This document shows positions 33,813 through 43,745 of a DNA stretch of 64,000 nucleotides, piece by piece. Source of the stretch: Oligoflexus tunisiensis (GTDB lineage: Bacteria > Bdellovibrionota_B > Oligoflexia > Oligoflexales > Oligoflexaceae); contig NZ_BDFO01000001.1 of assembly GCF_001748245.1 (NCBI RefSeq), forward strand, positions 1,287,345 to 1,351,344. The letters run 5' to 3'. Positions within the stretch are counted from its first letter, which is position 1, and every line of letters starts with the position of its first letter. A model generated the notes under the pieces. It was given only the letters and a program-made list of their open reading frames with translations, searched no databases and had not been told where the DNA came from. Position numbers and translations under genes: made by a program.

Positions 33813-35315
33813 TCAGTGCTTCGCATACCAGAGGAAGGGACCGCTGGAGCGATAGGCCTGATTAAACTGCTTTCTGTTCCCGATATGGCCGAAGTTTACA
33901 CCCTTATCCAGGATCTCCCAGCCCATCTCGAGATAGCGTTTATCCTTGCCACCGGCCCAGTATGCAAAGCCGTAGCCTTGCACGATCAACAGGTTGAGAT
34001 CAGGCTGCGGGCCACGCAAATCCTCAAGATAGCCGCCACCATTTTGATAGCCGCAGGCCGTCATATACGCAAAACCCCGATCCAGCCAGGCGGTTCGGTA
34101 GAGCCAGTCCGCAGCTTTCTTTACAGACGCCACGATGCGCGGATCAGCGAACCATTCGTGGTAAGCGATCAGAGCCTCGAAGAGCAGACCGGTCATGAAC
34201 GGTGAACCACCGTAGGCATTCTCATCCGGACATTCCTCGGTATCGTGGTTATAAAGATTATGGATCCAGCCTCCATCCGGATATTGATCCTGGGTCTTGA
34301 GGAGATTTTCGATGCGGGGTTTGACAGCCTCAAGATATTGCGTTTCACCGCTCATGCGGCCATAGGTGATGAGCCCGAGAATGGGAAAGGCGACTTCGCG
34401 TTCCGTCCAGAATTTGCGGCCGTTTTTCGGGAAGTAGAAGAAATCAACGGCGGTGGCTTTCAGCAGATAATCCGCCATGAGCTTGCCGACCCGAAGGTTT
34501 TCGGGATCGCCGGTCAAAAGGTAATCCGCTTCCAAAGCCCGAAGATAAAGGTAGCGGGTTTCCCTGCGGCCATTCATTTTACCGGCATTCGGACCGCTTT
34601 GAATGATTTGATCCTCACGGTAGTGGAGCAGCTCACGGCGGGCCCAGGAGAAAACCTCGAGATTGCCCGTTCGAACGAAGTGAAGATACCAGTTGAGGCT
34701 GGTGGAGTAGTAACCATCCAAGCGCGCATCCTTCCCCCAATCTTCCGAGCCCTTGAGCCGATCGAAGCCTTCCTGCTGCCTCTTGTCGTAATTTTCAACC
34801 AGCTCGCGATGGTGGGCGTCCGGGAAAACGGAGGCGCTCCCGGCTGGCAGCAGGGGTCCGAAGGCTGTGGTTTCTGTTAAATACGCCGCATCAGGAAAGG
34901 CAACAGCGGCGGGTTCACGGGGGATGGGAGCGGCGGCGCGGGCTGGCGTTGAGGGACTGGTCTTGAGCCTTAAGGTGAGTTCCACGGGAAGCTGGTCGGC
35001 GGAATGTTCAAATTGCAAAAGGACGGATCGCACGGAGCCGTCAGGCCATTGAGCGAGGGGTTTGATGAAAACGGGGATTTCCTCGTTCCCCTGGAAGAGG
35101 GCCAGGGTCGAGACGGATGTGACCCGACCTGGCGCAAAAGGAACTCCGTTGGATACGAGCACGCGTCCCGTTTTTTGTCCCAGGCTTTCGGCGTAAAGGG
35201 TGATGCCGTCCGTTTCTGATCGAACGGAATGTTGGGATTCCGATGCCGGCGTTGCATCGGGTTTACTGCCACAGCTGATGATGATAAAAAGAAATGAAAA
35301 GAGGGTGAGTCTCAT
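33813..35315 (-). CDS. Lipoprotein with alpha/alpha-toroid, possible polysaccharide lyase
   Basis: A 500-residue protein with lipobox (FLFIIISCGSK). The N-terminal region (about 40-115) has the pattern VSNGVPFAPGRVTSV then PVFIKPLAQWPDGSVRSVLL, resembling the RIFT-barrel domain found in exo-rhamnogalacturonan lyases (PcRGLX/YetA-like). The larger C-terminal part (about 190-500) is helical and aromatic-rich with an (alpha/alpha)6-toroid look (TRYLYLRALEADYLLTGD, YPDGGWIHNLYNHDTEE, GLLFEALIAYHEWFAD). I infer a sugar-degrading or sugar-binding envelope protein; catalytic residues cannot be assigned. It seems to be transcribed alone. Confidence 0.6.
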   Translation of the reverse strand: MRLTLFSFLFIIISCGSKPDATPASESQHSVRSETDGITLYAESLGQKTGRVLVSNGVPFAPGRVTSVSTLALFQGNEEIPVFIKPLAQWPDGSVRSVLLQFEHSADQLPVELTLRLKTSPSTPARAAAPIPREPAAVAFPDAAYLTETTAFGPLLPAGSASVFPDAHHRELVENYDKRQQEGFDRLKGSEDWGKDARLDGYYSTSLNWYLHFVRTGNLEVFSWARRELLHYREDQIIQSGPNAGKMNGRRETRYLYLRALEADYLLTGDPENLRVGKLMADYLLKATAVDFFYFPKNGRKFWTEREVAFPILGLITYGRMSGETQYLEAVKPRIENLLKTQDQYPDGGWIHNLYNHDTEECPDENAYGGSPFMTGLLFEALIAYHEWFADPRIVASVKKAADWLYRTAWLDRGFAYMTACGYQNGGGYLEDLRGPQPDLNLLIVQGYGFAYWAGGKDKRYLEMGWEILDKGVNFGHIGNRKQFNQAYRSSGPFLWYAKH

Positions 35316-35469
35316 ACAGTCATGCTCCTATTTCGAAAGTGTCCGACCAGAGTGCCTGTATAGGCAAAAGTTTGATAGCCTAACTGCGTGCGGATTCACA
35401 ATCAAATAATGGAGCTGTCATGGATTGAAGACAGGATAAGGCGGGGATGTGTTGAGGGAAAGAGACTCG

Positions 35470-35494
35470 GGGACAAGACGTAGCGCCTCGTCCC
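35470..35494 (-). terminator. Post-stop hairpin functional only in the minus-strand RNA
   Basis: In the minus-strand transcript GGGACGAGGCG, a CUA loop and CGUCUUGUCCC form an 11-bp stem with two G-U pairs. The plus-strand RNA would have A-C mismatches instead. It starts 7 nt after the stop of the solute-binding protein gene. Confidence 0.6.
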
Positions 35495-35501
35495 GTGCTG
35501 A

Positions 35502-36287
35502 TCAGAAGCCTTCCAGGCTATCGTATTTCTTCTTGGCCTTTTGACCTTCTGGTGTGTTGATGTAGTCACTGCTGAACTTCCAGATTTTTTCTGTCAGTTC
35601 CTTGTTGCTGCTATAAAACTTGTCCGAGAACACGAGGAAATATCCCCGCATGTAGAGCGTCTTTTCATGTCGCTTGATGCCCATCTTTTCGGTCACGCGC
35701 TCCACCTGATTGTCGTGGACGGCGATGGCATCCAATTCCTTGTTTTGTAAACGTTTGAGCATGGCGGACGTTGATTTGAAAGTCTGGACCTGAATGCCTT
35801 CGCTCCGCAGGTTTTCCACCACAGAGTTGCCTTCCAGTCCTCCAATCGTGAATTTGGCCAGATCGCTAATACGCTCGCCTGTCCAACTGAATGTGCTGCC
35901 GGGATTATAAAAGAGGGTATAACCCGACATTGTAAAAGCATACTGTGGGTCGGGCTCGCCGTTCTTCAGCGGAGGATAGGCCCAGCCCTTATCCCGGCTG
36001 ACTTCATAGGCGACCGGCCCATAGATATCGACTTCATTCGCTTCGATCAAAGTCCGACAGGCCCGCCTGGTCCGACGAACGATCTTCACGGGAATGCCAA
36101 GCTTCTTTTCGACGTCGAGAATGAAATCGATGAGAATTCCAGGCAATTCGCTCTTTTCTGTGCCGGCTTTGTTTAAGTAATAGAACGCGGAGGTTTCGTT
36201 CGCGCAGTAGCGAATCTCAGGGGCATTGGCGAGTGCCATCGATTCCAGGATTGATATGGAAAGAAGGAACTTTGCTACGGATTTCAT
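35502..36287 (-). CDS. Periplasmic solute-binding protein, family 3
   Basis: A 261-residue protein with a signal peptide (MKSVAKFLLSISILESMALA). The family-3 fold is visible in FILDVEKKLGIPVKIVRR, then EANEVDIYGPVAYEVSRDK, LAKFTIGGLEGNSVVENLRS, and QNKELDAIAVHDNQVERVTEKM. These proteins capture amino acids or similar solutes for ABC importers or sensor kinases, but no transporter permease or ATPase gene is adjacent. The family also includes stand-alone sensors. It is followed by a hairpin. Ligand unknown. Confidence 0.82.
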   Translation of the reverse strand: MKSVAKFLLSISILESMALANAPEIRYCANETSAFYYLNKAGTEKSELPGILIDFILDVEKKLGIPVKIVRRTRRACRTLIEANEVDIYGPVAYEVSRDKGWAYPPLKNGEPDPQYAFTMSGYTLFYNPGSTFSWTGERISDLAKFTIGGLEGNSVVENLRSEGIQVQTFKSTSAMLKRLQNKELDAIAVHDNQVERVTEKMGIKRHEKTLYMRGYFLVFSDKFYSSNKELTEKIWKFSSDYINTPEGQKAKKKYDSLEGF

Positions 36288-36423
36288 ATAGGCCTCAATT
36301 CACTCGGGCGTGGCATCCCTTTCATTTTACCGAAAGTCCAGCACCCCGTGAAGCTTTAGGCAATTTTTTCCGGGGAAGAGCGGGAACCATAGTCCCCGAA
36401 CTCCCACGTGAATGAAACCCGGA

Positions 36424-37779
36424 TTAGGGTTTGATCATCCCGGCCAGCTTCAAAAGTTTTCGGATCGCGTCACCGTGCTTATGAATCTCGGGATTGGGCT
36501 GATCCTTGTTGTCCATGCCGTTGGGCAGGAAAACCATATCAGGATGGAAGTTTACGCTCGAACTCAGCCATTCACCGGCCAGGATCTTCAGCCTGCCATC
36601 CGCCGTAGGCCTGGCGTCATAATAGAGACGATATTCGTAGGCTGGCGCCGCAAGATCCGAGGCCAGGCTGGTTGAGGAACCGTTGACCCCTGGCCGCTGG
36701 CGGATCATCCAAGGGAAGGCTTTGACAATCAAAGCCTGAGGCTTGTGGGGATCCTTATGTATATTAAATGCCATGCGGAAGAGAGGTTTCGACCAGATTT
36801 CAGGACCTGGTTCCTCGTCGATAATAAGGGGTTTCTTTTGATGGCCCAGGAATTCCTCGATCAGGCGGTGGAACGCCTCAGGACGCAAATCCTGAATCAG
36901 TCCGTCGGTAGCCGCCAGGCCCTGATAGCGACGACCAAAAATCCTTGGCTTATAGCCTTCGTAATATTTGATGGCGATGGCCTTGAGATCGGCGGTTGTG
37001 AAGGTGATCCCATCCACGGTCACGCCTCGTTGCGGTTCGCTGGTCAGAATGGAGGCCATCGCCCAGGCATCGCAAAGACCTTCCCATCCGGCTACGCCGC
37101 TATCATAGTGCTCATTCTCCCAGCCGACCGATTGACTTGCAAGGCCCTGGGTGGCAAGCCAGGCATCCAGCTTCCACAGAGGAGAATTTTCACCCTCATA
37201 CATCTCCTTGCCAAGCTTGGGATACCAGTAGGCGGCCCAGGGGGTTTCCCCTTCCGGCGTGCTGTAGGTTACCGTTTTGCTCCGATCCGTCGCGCTGTCC
37301 GCAATGATCGCGGGATCGATCGTCAGTTCACCAAAAGCTTCAAAAACTTCACGAACGGCGTCCGTCTCTTCCTTTTGATAGGAAATGGAAATAGGCTCAT
37401 CCTCATCATGGGCAGCCAGGATCTGCCGCAATGATGCGTATCGCTCCTGAATGGACGTTACATCGAGCTGTCCTTTGAGGTAGGAATCACGAATCTCCAT
37501 AAGTTCATTGAGATCCAGCTGAGCCACATAGAGAGCGTTGACATCGCCAGCTTCTGCAAGGGTTTTGACCTCCTGCTCCTTGGCATCAATCTTCGCCTGG
37601 ATTTCACTGCATAGAACCTGAAGTTCGGGTTTGCAGGTGGGGGTGATGGGCTGATCAGGGGGTTTGCCCACATTGGTTTGATTTTCGATGTAACGATACC
37701 TGGTCTCATCTTTTTTTCCCTGGCAGGCCATGGGAACGAGCAAAGGCAGAATAAAGGCAAACGTCTGACAACACTTCAT
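36424..37779 (-). CDS. Lipoprotein resembling transglutaminase-elicitor proteins
   Basis: A 451-residue lipoprotein (signal MKCCQTFAFILPLLVPMAC). The stretch about 205-230 (GVAGWEGLCDAWAMASILT) recalls the catalytic-Cys motif of the transglutaminase-elicitor family, and DEEPGPEIWSKPLFRMAF (about 315-330) recalls that family's conserved D-x-x-GPEVWxxPV segment. A coiled region (residues 50-110) precedes it. If correct it would be a surface or secreted protein with cysteine-protease-fold chemistry. I recognised it by motif memory only, so the family call is tentative. It is divergent from the YetF gene. Confidence 0.5.
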   Translation of the reverse strand: MKCCQTFAFILPLLVPMACQGKKDETRYRYIENQTNVGKPPDQPITPTCKPELQVLCSEIQAKIDAKEQEVKTLAEAGDVNALYVAQLDLNELMEIRDSYLKGQLDVTSIQERYASLRQILAAHDEDEPISISYQKEETDAVREVFEAFGELTIDPAIIADSATDRSKTVTYSTPEGETPWAAYWYPKLGKEMYEGENSPLWKLDAWLATQGLASQSVGWENEHYDSGVAGWEGLCDAWAMASILTSEPQRGVTVDGITFTTADLKAIAIKYYEGYKPRIFGRRYQGLAATDGLIQDLRPEAFHRLIEEFLGHQKKPLIIDEEPGPEIWSKPLFRMAFNIHKDPHKPQALIVKAFPWMIRQRPGVNGSSTSLASDLAAPAYEYRLYYDARPTADGRLKILAGEWLSSSVNFHPDMVFLPNGMDNKDQPNPEIHKHGDAIRKLLKLAGMIKP

Positions 37780-38086
37780 GATGTCTCCTATGGGAATAGG
37801 GATTTTTGAGCTTCATCAGCTCGGTCTCATGATGGGCCCCTTTTGCAGAAGTTGTTCCAAAATGGAAACAGATGAGAGTCAGCTTCAATGATGACGTGTC
37901 CACGGAAATCGCTGAAACCTGTCGCGGAAATAATACAGTGGTGATTGCTTTTTCATGCAGGGAGCCACGGCACATGGGGGTTTTTCGGGAAGGAGCCGTA
38001 CCGCGTTAGGTAAGATGCAGGATATTCTTAAACAGGCCCGGCGTGTACCCTGACGTGTGCATCGCCTCATGGATTGAGAATATACT
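37780..38086. other. Divergent intergenic region, no gene found
   Basis: A 307-bp gap between the transglutaminase-like lipoprotein gene (minus) and the YetF gene (plus). It should hold both promoters, but I find no clear -35/-10 pair, dyad or small coding frame with a ribosome site. Confidence 0.5.
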
Positions 38087-38587
38087 GTGAAATTCTTTCC
38101 CGACAATTGGTCCAGCATCTTTGCATCTGAAGCCCCGCTCCTTGAACTTTTTGCGCGCGGATCCACCTTATATTTTGCCATCCTGGTCTTTCTGCGGCTT
38201 ATGCCCCGACGCATCGGAGGTGAGTTGGCTACGATGGACCTGGTTTTCCTGTTTCTGATCGCCGATGCCGCAGCCCATGCGCTGGGGGGATATTCGACCG
38301 TAACCGATGGCTTGATTGTCATCACAATCCTGATGGGATGGAATTTCCTCTTCAACTTCCTCAGTTTTCATTTTCCCTTGATCGAGCGTCTGGTGTCTGC
38401 ACCCTCGCTGCAAGTCATACGCAATGGTCAACTCATTCGTCGTAATATGCGGCGTGAGTTTTTGACGGAAGATGAATTGATGGAACATTTACGTCTGCAG
38501 GGTATTGATGATTTGAAAGAAGTTAAGGCCGCGTATGTTGAAGGCGAAGGTCAAATCACTGTTGTCTGTCATAAAGAGTCGAAATAG
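38087..38587 (+). CDS. YetF-like (DUF421) membrane protein
   Basis: A 166-residue protein starting at GTG. Three hydrophobic helices (about 22-92; RGSTLYFAILVFLRLMPRR and VFLFLIADAAAHALGG) are followed by a cytosolic domain with the family pattern PSLQVIRNGQLIRRNMRREF, then DELMEHLRLQGI and VKAAYVEGEGQITVV. The DUF421/YetF family is widespread and poorly understood. The gene is short compared with Bacillus YetF (231 residues), as in many proteobacterial members. It is followed 20 bp on by the AhpD-like gene. Confidence 0.85.
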   Translation: MKFFPDNWSSIFASEAPLLELFARGSTLYFAILVFLRLMPRRIGGELATMDLVFLFLIADAAAHALGGYSTVTDGLIVITILMGWNFLFNFLSFHFPLIERLVSAPSLQVIRNGQLIRRNMRREFLTEDELMEHLRLQGIDDLKEVKAAYVEGEGQITVVCHKESK

Positions 38588-38606
38588 CCATGCCATGGAG
38601 GATCGA

Positions 38607-38951
38607 ATGGAAAATCACATGTATCCGCACCCATCCAAGGAAATCTCGCAGAAGCGATCGGAGCTGACCCCCGAGATCAGCCAGGCCTTTGCGGAGTTCA
38701 GTAAGAAAGCACTCGCCGACGGGGCGTTATCGGCCAAGGTCAAACAAATCATTGCCGTGGCGGTCGCCCATGTCACTCAGTGCCCATACTGCATCAAGGG
38801 CCATACCCAAAGCGCATTGCGCCACGGGGCGAGCGAACAGGAAATTATGGAGGCGATCTGGGTGGCCTCCGAAATGCGTGCGGGTGCTGCTTTCGCTCAC
38901 TCGACGATCGCCCTTGAAACCATGCAGCAGGCAGCGCAAGCGAAGTTGTAA
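38607..38951 (+). CDS. AhpD-like carboxymuconolactone decarboxylase family protein
   Basis: A 114-residue protein. Start 38607 has GGAGG 5 nt upstream; a nearby ATG at 38595 has none. The AhpD signature is VTQCPYCIKGHTQSALRHGA, with the CxxC redox pair and the following His. AhpD-like proteins reduce disulfides or act as peroxidase partners. The fold is all-helical and usually trimeric. The gene converges on nqrM, with 10 bp between them. Confidence 0.92.
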   Translation: MENHMYPHPSKEISQKRSELTPEISQAFAEFSKKALADGALSAKVKQIIAVAVAHVTQCPYCIKGHTQSALRHGASEQEIMEAIWVASEMRAGAAFAHSTIALETMQQAAQAKL

Positions 38952-38961
38952 TCAGATCGTG

Positions 38962-39213
38962 CTAAATCCCAGGAGTGGATCGCGGGCTATCCGGTCCTTC
39001 GATGCCTGCCGACCTTGCGATTTCCTCCTGCCTTTTTGGACATTTGTCCTGTTCCTCAGGCGGTGCCCCGCATATCTCGCAAGGCGATGAATTGCCAATG
39101 AGACGACGCATGCCGCCACAGCTGCCGCGCAACGGCTTTCTGCTGAGGATCACCCCGAGGGCCATCAGCAGGAAAAAGATGACAAAGCCCAGGAGGGCGT
39201 AAAGGTAAATCAC
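38962..39213 (-). CDS. nqrM: NqrM, assembly factor of Na+-NQR
   Basis: An 83-residue protein. It opens with a GTG start at 39213, supported by GAGGAGG 8 nt upstream that overlaps the nqrF stop; a longer ATG start would run into nqrF. One membrane helix (LYALLGFVIFFLLMALGVIL) is followed by the NqrM/DUF539 cysteine motif (RGSCGGMRRL, CEICGAPP, and one more Cys). NqrM is needed to build the Cys-ligated iron centre between NqrD and NqrE. It is the last gene of the operon. The tail beyond CPKRQEEI is longer than usual. Confidence 0.92.
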   Translation of the reverse strand: MIYLYALLGFVIFFLLMALGVILSRKPLRGSCGGMRRLIGNSSPCEICGAPPEEQDKCPKRQEEIARSAGIEGPDSPRSTPGI

Positions 39214-39226
39214 CTCATAAACCTCC

Positions 39227-40447
39227 TCATCCGCCGAAATCATCAAACAGGATGTTATCGTCTTCCACACCCAAACTGTGTAAAAGATCGATCACGGCTT
39301 TGTTCATGGCGGGTGGACCGCAGATATAGAATTCGACATCCTCGGGTGCCTCATGCTGGCTGAGATAATTGTCGAAAAGCACTTTATGGATAAAGCCGGT
39401 ATAACCTTCCCAATGATCCTCGGGCTGCGGATCGGACAGCGCCACATGCCAAGTGAAATTGGGGTTTTCGCGCTGCAGCATATCAAAGTCTTCCACATAG
39501 AACATCTCGTTGCGACTGCGCGCCCCGTACCAAAAGCTGATCCTGCGCTTCGTTTTGATGCGTCTGAGCTGATCAAAGATATGCGAACGCATCGGGGCCA
39601 TGCCTGCCCCGCCACCGACGAAAATCATCTCCGCCTGAGTATCCTTGGCGAAAAATGTTCCATACGGGCCTGAGATATTCAGCTTGTCCCCTGGCTTCAG
39701 ACTGAAAAGGTAGGAGGTCATTCGCCCTGGAGGCACACCCGGTTGTTTGGGAGGCGGGGTCGCGATGCGCACATTGAGCATGATTAGGCCCTTTTCCTCG
39801 GGATAGTTCGCCATGGAATAGGCACGAATCGTGGGCTCATCTGTTTGGGATCGCAGCTCAAAGAACTTGAAGCGATTCCAATCGCCGCGAAATCGATCCG
39901 CGACGTCAAAGTCCTTAAACGCAATGTCATAGGGCGGAGCTTCGGTCTGGATATAGCCGCCCGCCCGAAAGTTGACCGTCTCACCTTCCGGCAGATCGAG
40001 GACGAGTTCCTTGATAAACGTCGCCACGTTCTCATTGGAACGTACGGTGCATTCCCATTTGCGCGATCCGAAAACTTCCGCCGGCACCTCAATTCTCATG
40101 TTCTGCTTGCAGGGAACCTGGCAGGAGAGCCGAATACCGTGGCGTGCATCACGTTTGCTGATATGGTTGAGCTCGGTGGCCAGGATTTCGCCACCACCTT
40201 CCAAAACCCGCACTTTACATTGGGCACAGGTCCCGCCGCCTCCACAGGCGGAGGAAACAAAAATCTTATGAGCGGCCAGGGCATTCAGGAGTTTGCCGCC
40301 CGTGGGAACTTCAATATTGCGCTCGTCGTTGACGGATATCGTAATGTTGCCAAGACTCACCAGTCGCGAGCGGGCCAGAAGAATAATGGCGACCAGAGCC
40401 AGTACGATGCTGGTGAACATCGTGACGCCGAGGATAATCTCCAGCAT
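39227..40447 (-). CDS. nqrF: NADH:quinone reductase (Na+-transporting) subunit F
   Basis: A 406-residue NADH-oxidising subunit. N-terminal membrane helix ([20 protein letters not shown]), then a plant-type [2Fe-2S] domain with C68, C74, C77 and C109 ([13 protein letters not shown], and LSCQVPC), then a ferredoxin-reductase part with FAD-binding RAYSMANYP and NADH-binding [16 protein letters not shown] and FYICGPPAM. The start at 40447 has a GGGGG-type site and lies 19 bp after nqrE; an ATG at 40501 would overlap nqrE. It is typical in length (about 407). Confidence 0.97.
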   Translation of the reverse strand: MLEIILGVTMFTSIVLALVAIILLARSRLVSLGNITISVNDERNIEVPTGGKLLNALAAHKIFVSSACGGGGTCAQCKVRVLEGGGEILATELNHISKRDARHGIRLSCQVPCKQNMRIEVPAEVFGSRKWECTVRSNENVATFIKELVLDLPEGETVNFRAGGYIQTEAPPYDIAFKDFDVADRFRGDWNRFKFFELRSQTDEPTIRAYSMANYPEEKGLIMLNVRIATPPPKQPGVPPGRMTSYLFSLKPGDKLNISGPYGTFFAKDTQAEMIFVGGGAGMAPMRSHIFDQLRRIKTKRRISFWYGARSRNEMFYVEDFDMLQRENPNFTWHVALSDPQPEDHWEGYTGFIHKVLFDNYLSQHEAPEDVEFYICGPPAMNKAVIDLLHSLGVEDDNILFDDFGG

Positions 40448-40466
40448 GCGCTCACCCCCTCTCCTG

Positions 40467-41072
40467 CTACAGTTGGATGCCCGAAAAGCACATGAACGCA
40501 AGAGCCATCAGACCCGCTGTGATAAACGTGATGCCAAGCCCACGCAATCCAGCGGGAACATCCGCGTACTTCAATTTCTCACGGATTCCCGCCAAGGCTA
40601 TGATGGCCAGAGCCCAGCCAAAACCCGAACCAAAGCCATAAACCGCGCTTTCACCCAGGGTATAGCCGCGTTCCACCATAAAGAGCGAGCCACCCAGAAT
40701 TGCACAATTGACCGTAATCAAGGGAAGAAAAATGCCAAGGGCGCTGTAAAGCGAGGGGACATATTTATCCAGTCCCATCTCCAGGATTTGAACCAGGGCT
40801 GCAATGACACCGATATAGGAAATGAGGCCAAGAAAAGTCAGATCAACATGAATACCGATCCCGGCCAGGGCACCTTCTTTCAGCAGATGATTGAGCACAA
40901 AATAATTGGCCGTGACCGTGATGGTTTGAACCACCATCACAGCGATGCCCAGGCCAATGGCCGTTTCAATTTTCTTTGAAACGGCCAGAAACGTACACAT
41001 GCCCAGAAAGAAGGCCAGGGCCAGATTCTCAACAAAGACGGATTTTAGAAAGAGGCTGAAATAATGTTCCAT
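40467..41072 (-). CDS. nqrE: Na+-NQR subunit E
   Basis: A 201-residue, six-helix membrane subunit. The opening [20 protein letters not shown] and the inverted copy of the NqrD fold are typical, as are [19 protein letters not shown] and [17 protein letters not shown], whose cysteines ligate the intramembrane iron. It pairs with NqrD in the sodium-pumping core. Spacing to nqrD is 12 bp. Confidence 0.96.
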   Translation of the reverse strand: MEHYFSLFLKSVFVENLALAFFLGMCTFLAVSKKIETAIGLGIAVMVVQTITVTANYFVLNHLLKEGALAGIGIHVDLTFLGLISYIGVIAALVQILEMGLDKYVPSLYSALGIFLPLITVNCAILGGSLFMVERGYTLGESAVYGFGSGFGWALAIIALAGIREKLKYADVPAGLRGLGITFITAGLMALAFMCFSGIQL

Positions 41073-41084
41073 AACCAGAACTTT

Positions 41085-41708
41085 CTATTTTTCAATCTGT
41101 TCTTTTTTCCACATCCGCAGGAGCCAGATAAAGCCACCAATGATAAAAAAAGCACTCGGCGGCAGAAGCATCAGGCCGTTGGGCTGATACCAACCGCCAT
41201 TGGAATGGACCGGCAGTATTTCAAAGCCGAGCAGGGATCCCGTTCCCAATAATTCCCGGACAACGCCCACACAGAGCAGTATCACGCCGTAACCCAGGCC
41301 GTTTCCCAGACCATCCAAAAAGCTGATTCCAGGAGGATGGGACATGGCGAACGCTTCGGCCCGTCCCATGACGATGCAATTGGTGATGATCAGTCCCACG
41401 AACACTGAGAGTTTTTTGCTGATCTCGAATGCATAGGCGCGCAGGACCTGATCGACGACGATCACGAGCGAGGCGATGATGGTCATCTGCACGATGATGC
41501 GAATGCTGCTCGGGATATGGTTGCGTATCAGGCTGATGGCAAAGTTTGAGCAACTGACGACGCATATGACCGCCAGTGCCATGACTGCTGAGGTCGCCAG
41601 ACTGTTGGTAACGGCAAGTGCGGAGCAGATGCCAAGGATCTGAAGGGTGATGGGGTTGTTTCGAAAAACGGGATCGAAAAGCACATCCAGGGGACGCTCG
41701 CTAGCCAT
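41085..41708 (-). CDS. nqrD: Na+-NQR subunit D
   Basis: A 207-residue, six-helix membrane subunit. Characteristic stretches are [35 protein letters not shown], and the closing [20 protein letters not shown]. The cysteines in GICSAL and [11 protein letters not shown] contribute to the [2Fe-2S]/iron centre with NqrE. The start overlaps the end of nqrC by 8 bp. Confidence 0.96.
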   Translation of the reverse strand: MASERPLDVLFDPVFRNNPITLQILGICSALAVTNSLATSAVMALAVICVVSCSNFAISLIRNHIPSSIRIIVQMTIIASLVIVVDQVLRAYAFEISKKLSVFVGLIITNCIVMGRAEAFAMSHPPGISFLDGLGNGLGYGVILLCVGVVRELLGTGSLLGFEILPVHSNGGWYQPNGLMLLPPSAFFIIGGFIWLLRMWKKEQIEK

Positions 41709-42492
41709 GGGAACCTCCTTTGCTCCTCAGTCTTTCGAGATAGGCTCCGTATCCGTCCTCGTTCGTCCAGAAGCGCAGCAAGTCATCCACGCCGTCGGTT
41801 GTTATGGTTGCACCCGAAAGTCCATCCACCTTGTGGACAGCCTCAGAGCTCTGTGGATTGACCTGACCCTTAATCACTTCAAGTTGATACTGACCATTTG
41901 CGTCCAGAAGCTTTTTTCCAGGCCATATGGCTCGCCAGGCAGGATTATCTATTTCACCTCCCAGCCCTGGAGTCTCGGCATGTTCATAGAAGGTCAAACC
42001 GACAACCGTGTTGGCATCGCCTTCAAGGGCCAGAAGACCCCAAAGGGTTGACCAAAGGCCCTTGCCATGAACAGGCAGAACCACGGTGGCCAGCTGATCA
42101 CCTTCGTAAATTTCATAGACCACATTGTACTCGGCACGAACACGGATGCCTGCGATGTCACGGTCAGGAGGCACAGCCACGCTGGTCTCCGGTTCCTTGG
42201 CTGCCTGACGCGCATCAAATGTTTCCGGGTTGATGGAATCCATATACTCACCCGAGGCCAGATCGATGACCCGGGGTTTGACTTTGGCTTCAAAAATTGC
42301 ATTGACGTCCACATCTTCATTGTTCGGAAGCAAGCCTGCCGCGAGGAGTATGTTGCGCCTTTTATCAAGGGCCTTGTTGAACTCCTGCTGGGGCCGCAGG
42401 ATAACAAAAGATGCTGCGACAACAACGGAACAGGCGAGGCAAAGGACAAGAGCCACTAAAAGAGTATAGGAAACACTTTCCTTGGCACTCAT
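41701..42492 (-). CDS. nqrC: Na+-NQR subunit C (FMN carrier)
   Basis: A 263-residue periplasmic subunit with one N-terminal helix ([20 protein letters not shown]). The FMN attachment site is the Thr in [17 protein letters not shown]. The surrounding [20 protein letters not shown] is family-typical. FMN is added by an ApbE-type flavin transferase, which is not in this window. The ATG overlaps the nqrB stop by 4 bp (ATGA). Confidence 0.97.
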   Translation of the reverse strand: MSAKESVSYTLLVALVLCLACSVVVAASFVILRPQQEFNKALDKRRNILLAAGLLPNNEDVDVNAIFEAKVKPRVIDLASGEYMDSINPETFDARQAAKEPETSVAVPPDRDIAGIRVRAEYNVVYEIYEGDQLATVVLPVHGKGLWSTLWGLLALEGDANTVVGLTFYEHAETPGLGGEIDNPAWRAIWPGKKLLDANGQYQLEVIKGQVNPQSSEAVHKVDGLSGATITTDGVDDLLRFWTNEDGYGAYLERLRSKGGSHG

Positions 42493-43745
42493 GTGGCCCG
42501 CCCTCCGGTACGCACAGCCCGCCGCTTGATATTCTGCCTCAGAACCAGATAATCAATCAGCGGCGCGCAGACATTGCCAAACAGAATGGCCAGCATCACG
42601 CCCTCAGGAAAAGCCGGGTTCAGAACGCGCACCATGATCGTGAGAAATCCAATGAGAAACCCATAGATATATTTGCCAGCACGGGTCATGGCTGCCGAAA
42701 CCGGATCGGTGGCCATGAATACGGCTCCGAATGCCAGGCTGCCGATCGCCAGATGCCAGATGGGGTCAACACTGAACAAGGGATTGGTGTCGCTGCCGAT
42801 ACTCTGGAGCAGGAGGGCAAACCCGGCCGCGCCGATCAGCATGCTGACCATGATTTGCCAGGAGCCAATCCCGGTCAGCACCAGGACAAGGGCCCCAAAC
42901 AGGCAGGCAAACTTTGACGTTTCTCCCATGGAGCCGGGCATCAGTCCGATGAAGGCTGTGTTGAGGTCAAGACCCGAGCTCTTGATTCCTTCCACACCCT
43001 GAGTGGCTGCAATGCTCAGCGCTGTCGCTCCGCTGAAGCCATCGACGCGCGTGGCAGTGAGCAGCGTCTGTGGGTCCATGGCGGTCCAGATATAATCGCC
43101 GGTCATTTGCGCAGGATAAGCAAAAAAGATAAAGGCACGCGCGACCAGGGCCGGATTCAGAAAGTTTTTCCCGGTTCCTCCGAATACCTCCTTGCCGATC
43201 ACCACGCCGAACGAAATGCCAATCGCCACTTGCCAGAGGGGGATGGTCGGCGGCAGGGTCAAAGGAAACAGGACGCCGGTTACCAAAAATCCTTCGTTGA
43301 TCTCGAGTTTGCGGACAGACGCGAACAGGACCTCCCATAGGCCGCCGACAATATTGGTCACAAGAAAAACGGGAATGAAATAGAGGGCACCATAGACAAA
43401 GTTGGAAAGCCAACTTGTGGCATCAAAACCAAGGCCAAGCGCATTCATGACGTCCGAACGCCAGCCACCAGCTTCCGTGAGACCCAGGCGATCGAGAGCC
43501 AGGTTGCCCTGCAGGCCCGTGTTGTACATGGCCATGTAAATGCAAGGCAGCAGGGAAATGACAACGGTAAACATGATGCGCTTGAGGTCGATGGCATCAC
43601 GGACATGCGAAGATCCCTGGGTCACAGCACCGGGCGTATAGAGAAAGGTATCCACCATCTCATAGATCGCATGAAAACGCTCATATTTTCCGCCTTTGTC
43701 AAAATGCGGATGGATGCGGTCCAGGACATCGCGAAGCGTTTTCAT
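42489..43745 (-). CDS. nqrB: Na+-NQR subunit B
   Basis: A 418-residue membrane subunit of about ten helices. It carries covalently bound FMN, attached to the Thr in [17 protein letters not shown], and riboflavin near the Na+ channel. Two ATG codons stand side by side; the second (43745) is chosen because AAGGAGG is 4 nt from it and only one nt from the first. The start overlaps the nqrA stop. Other markers are [20 protein letters not shown] and [20 protein letters not shown]. Confidence 0.95.
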   Translation of the reverse strand: MKTLRDVLDRIHPHFDKGGKYERFHAIYEMVDTFLYTPGAVTQGSSHVRDAIDLKRIMFTVVISLLPCIYMAMYNTGLQGNLALDRLGLTEAGGWRSDVMNALGLGFDATSWLSNFVYGALYFIPVFLVTNIVGGLWEVLFASVRKLEINEGFLVTGVLFPLTLPPTIPLWQVAIGISFGVVIGKEVFGGTGKNFLNPALVARAFIFFAYPAQMTGDYIWTAMDPQTLLTATRVDGFSGATALSIAATQGVEGIKSSGLDLNTAFIGLMPGSMGETSKFACLFGALVLVLTGIGSWQIMVSMLIGAAGFALLLQSIGSDTNPLFSVDPIWHLAIGSLAFGAVFMATDPVSAAMTRAGKYIYGFLIGFLTIMVRVLNPAFPEGVMLAILFGNVCAPLIDYLVLRQNIKRRAVRTGGRAT

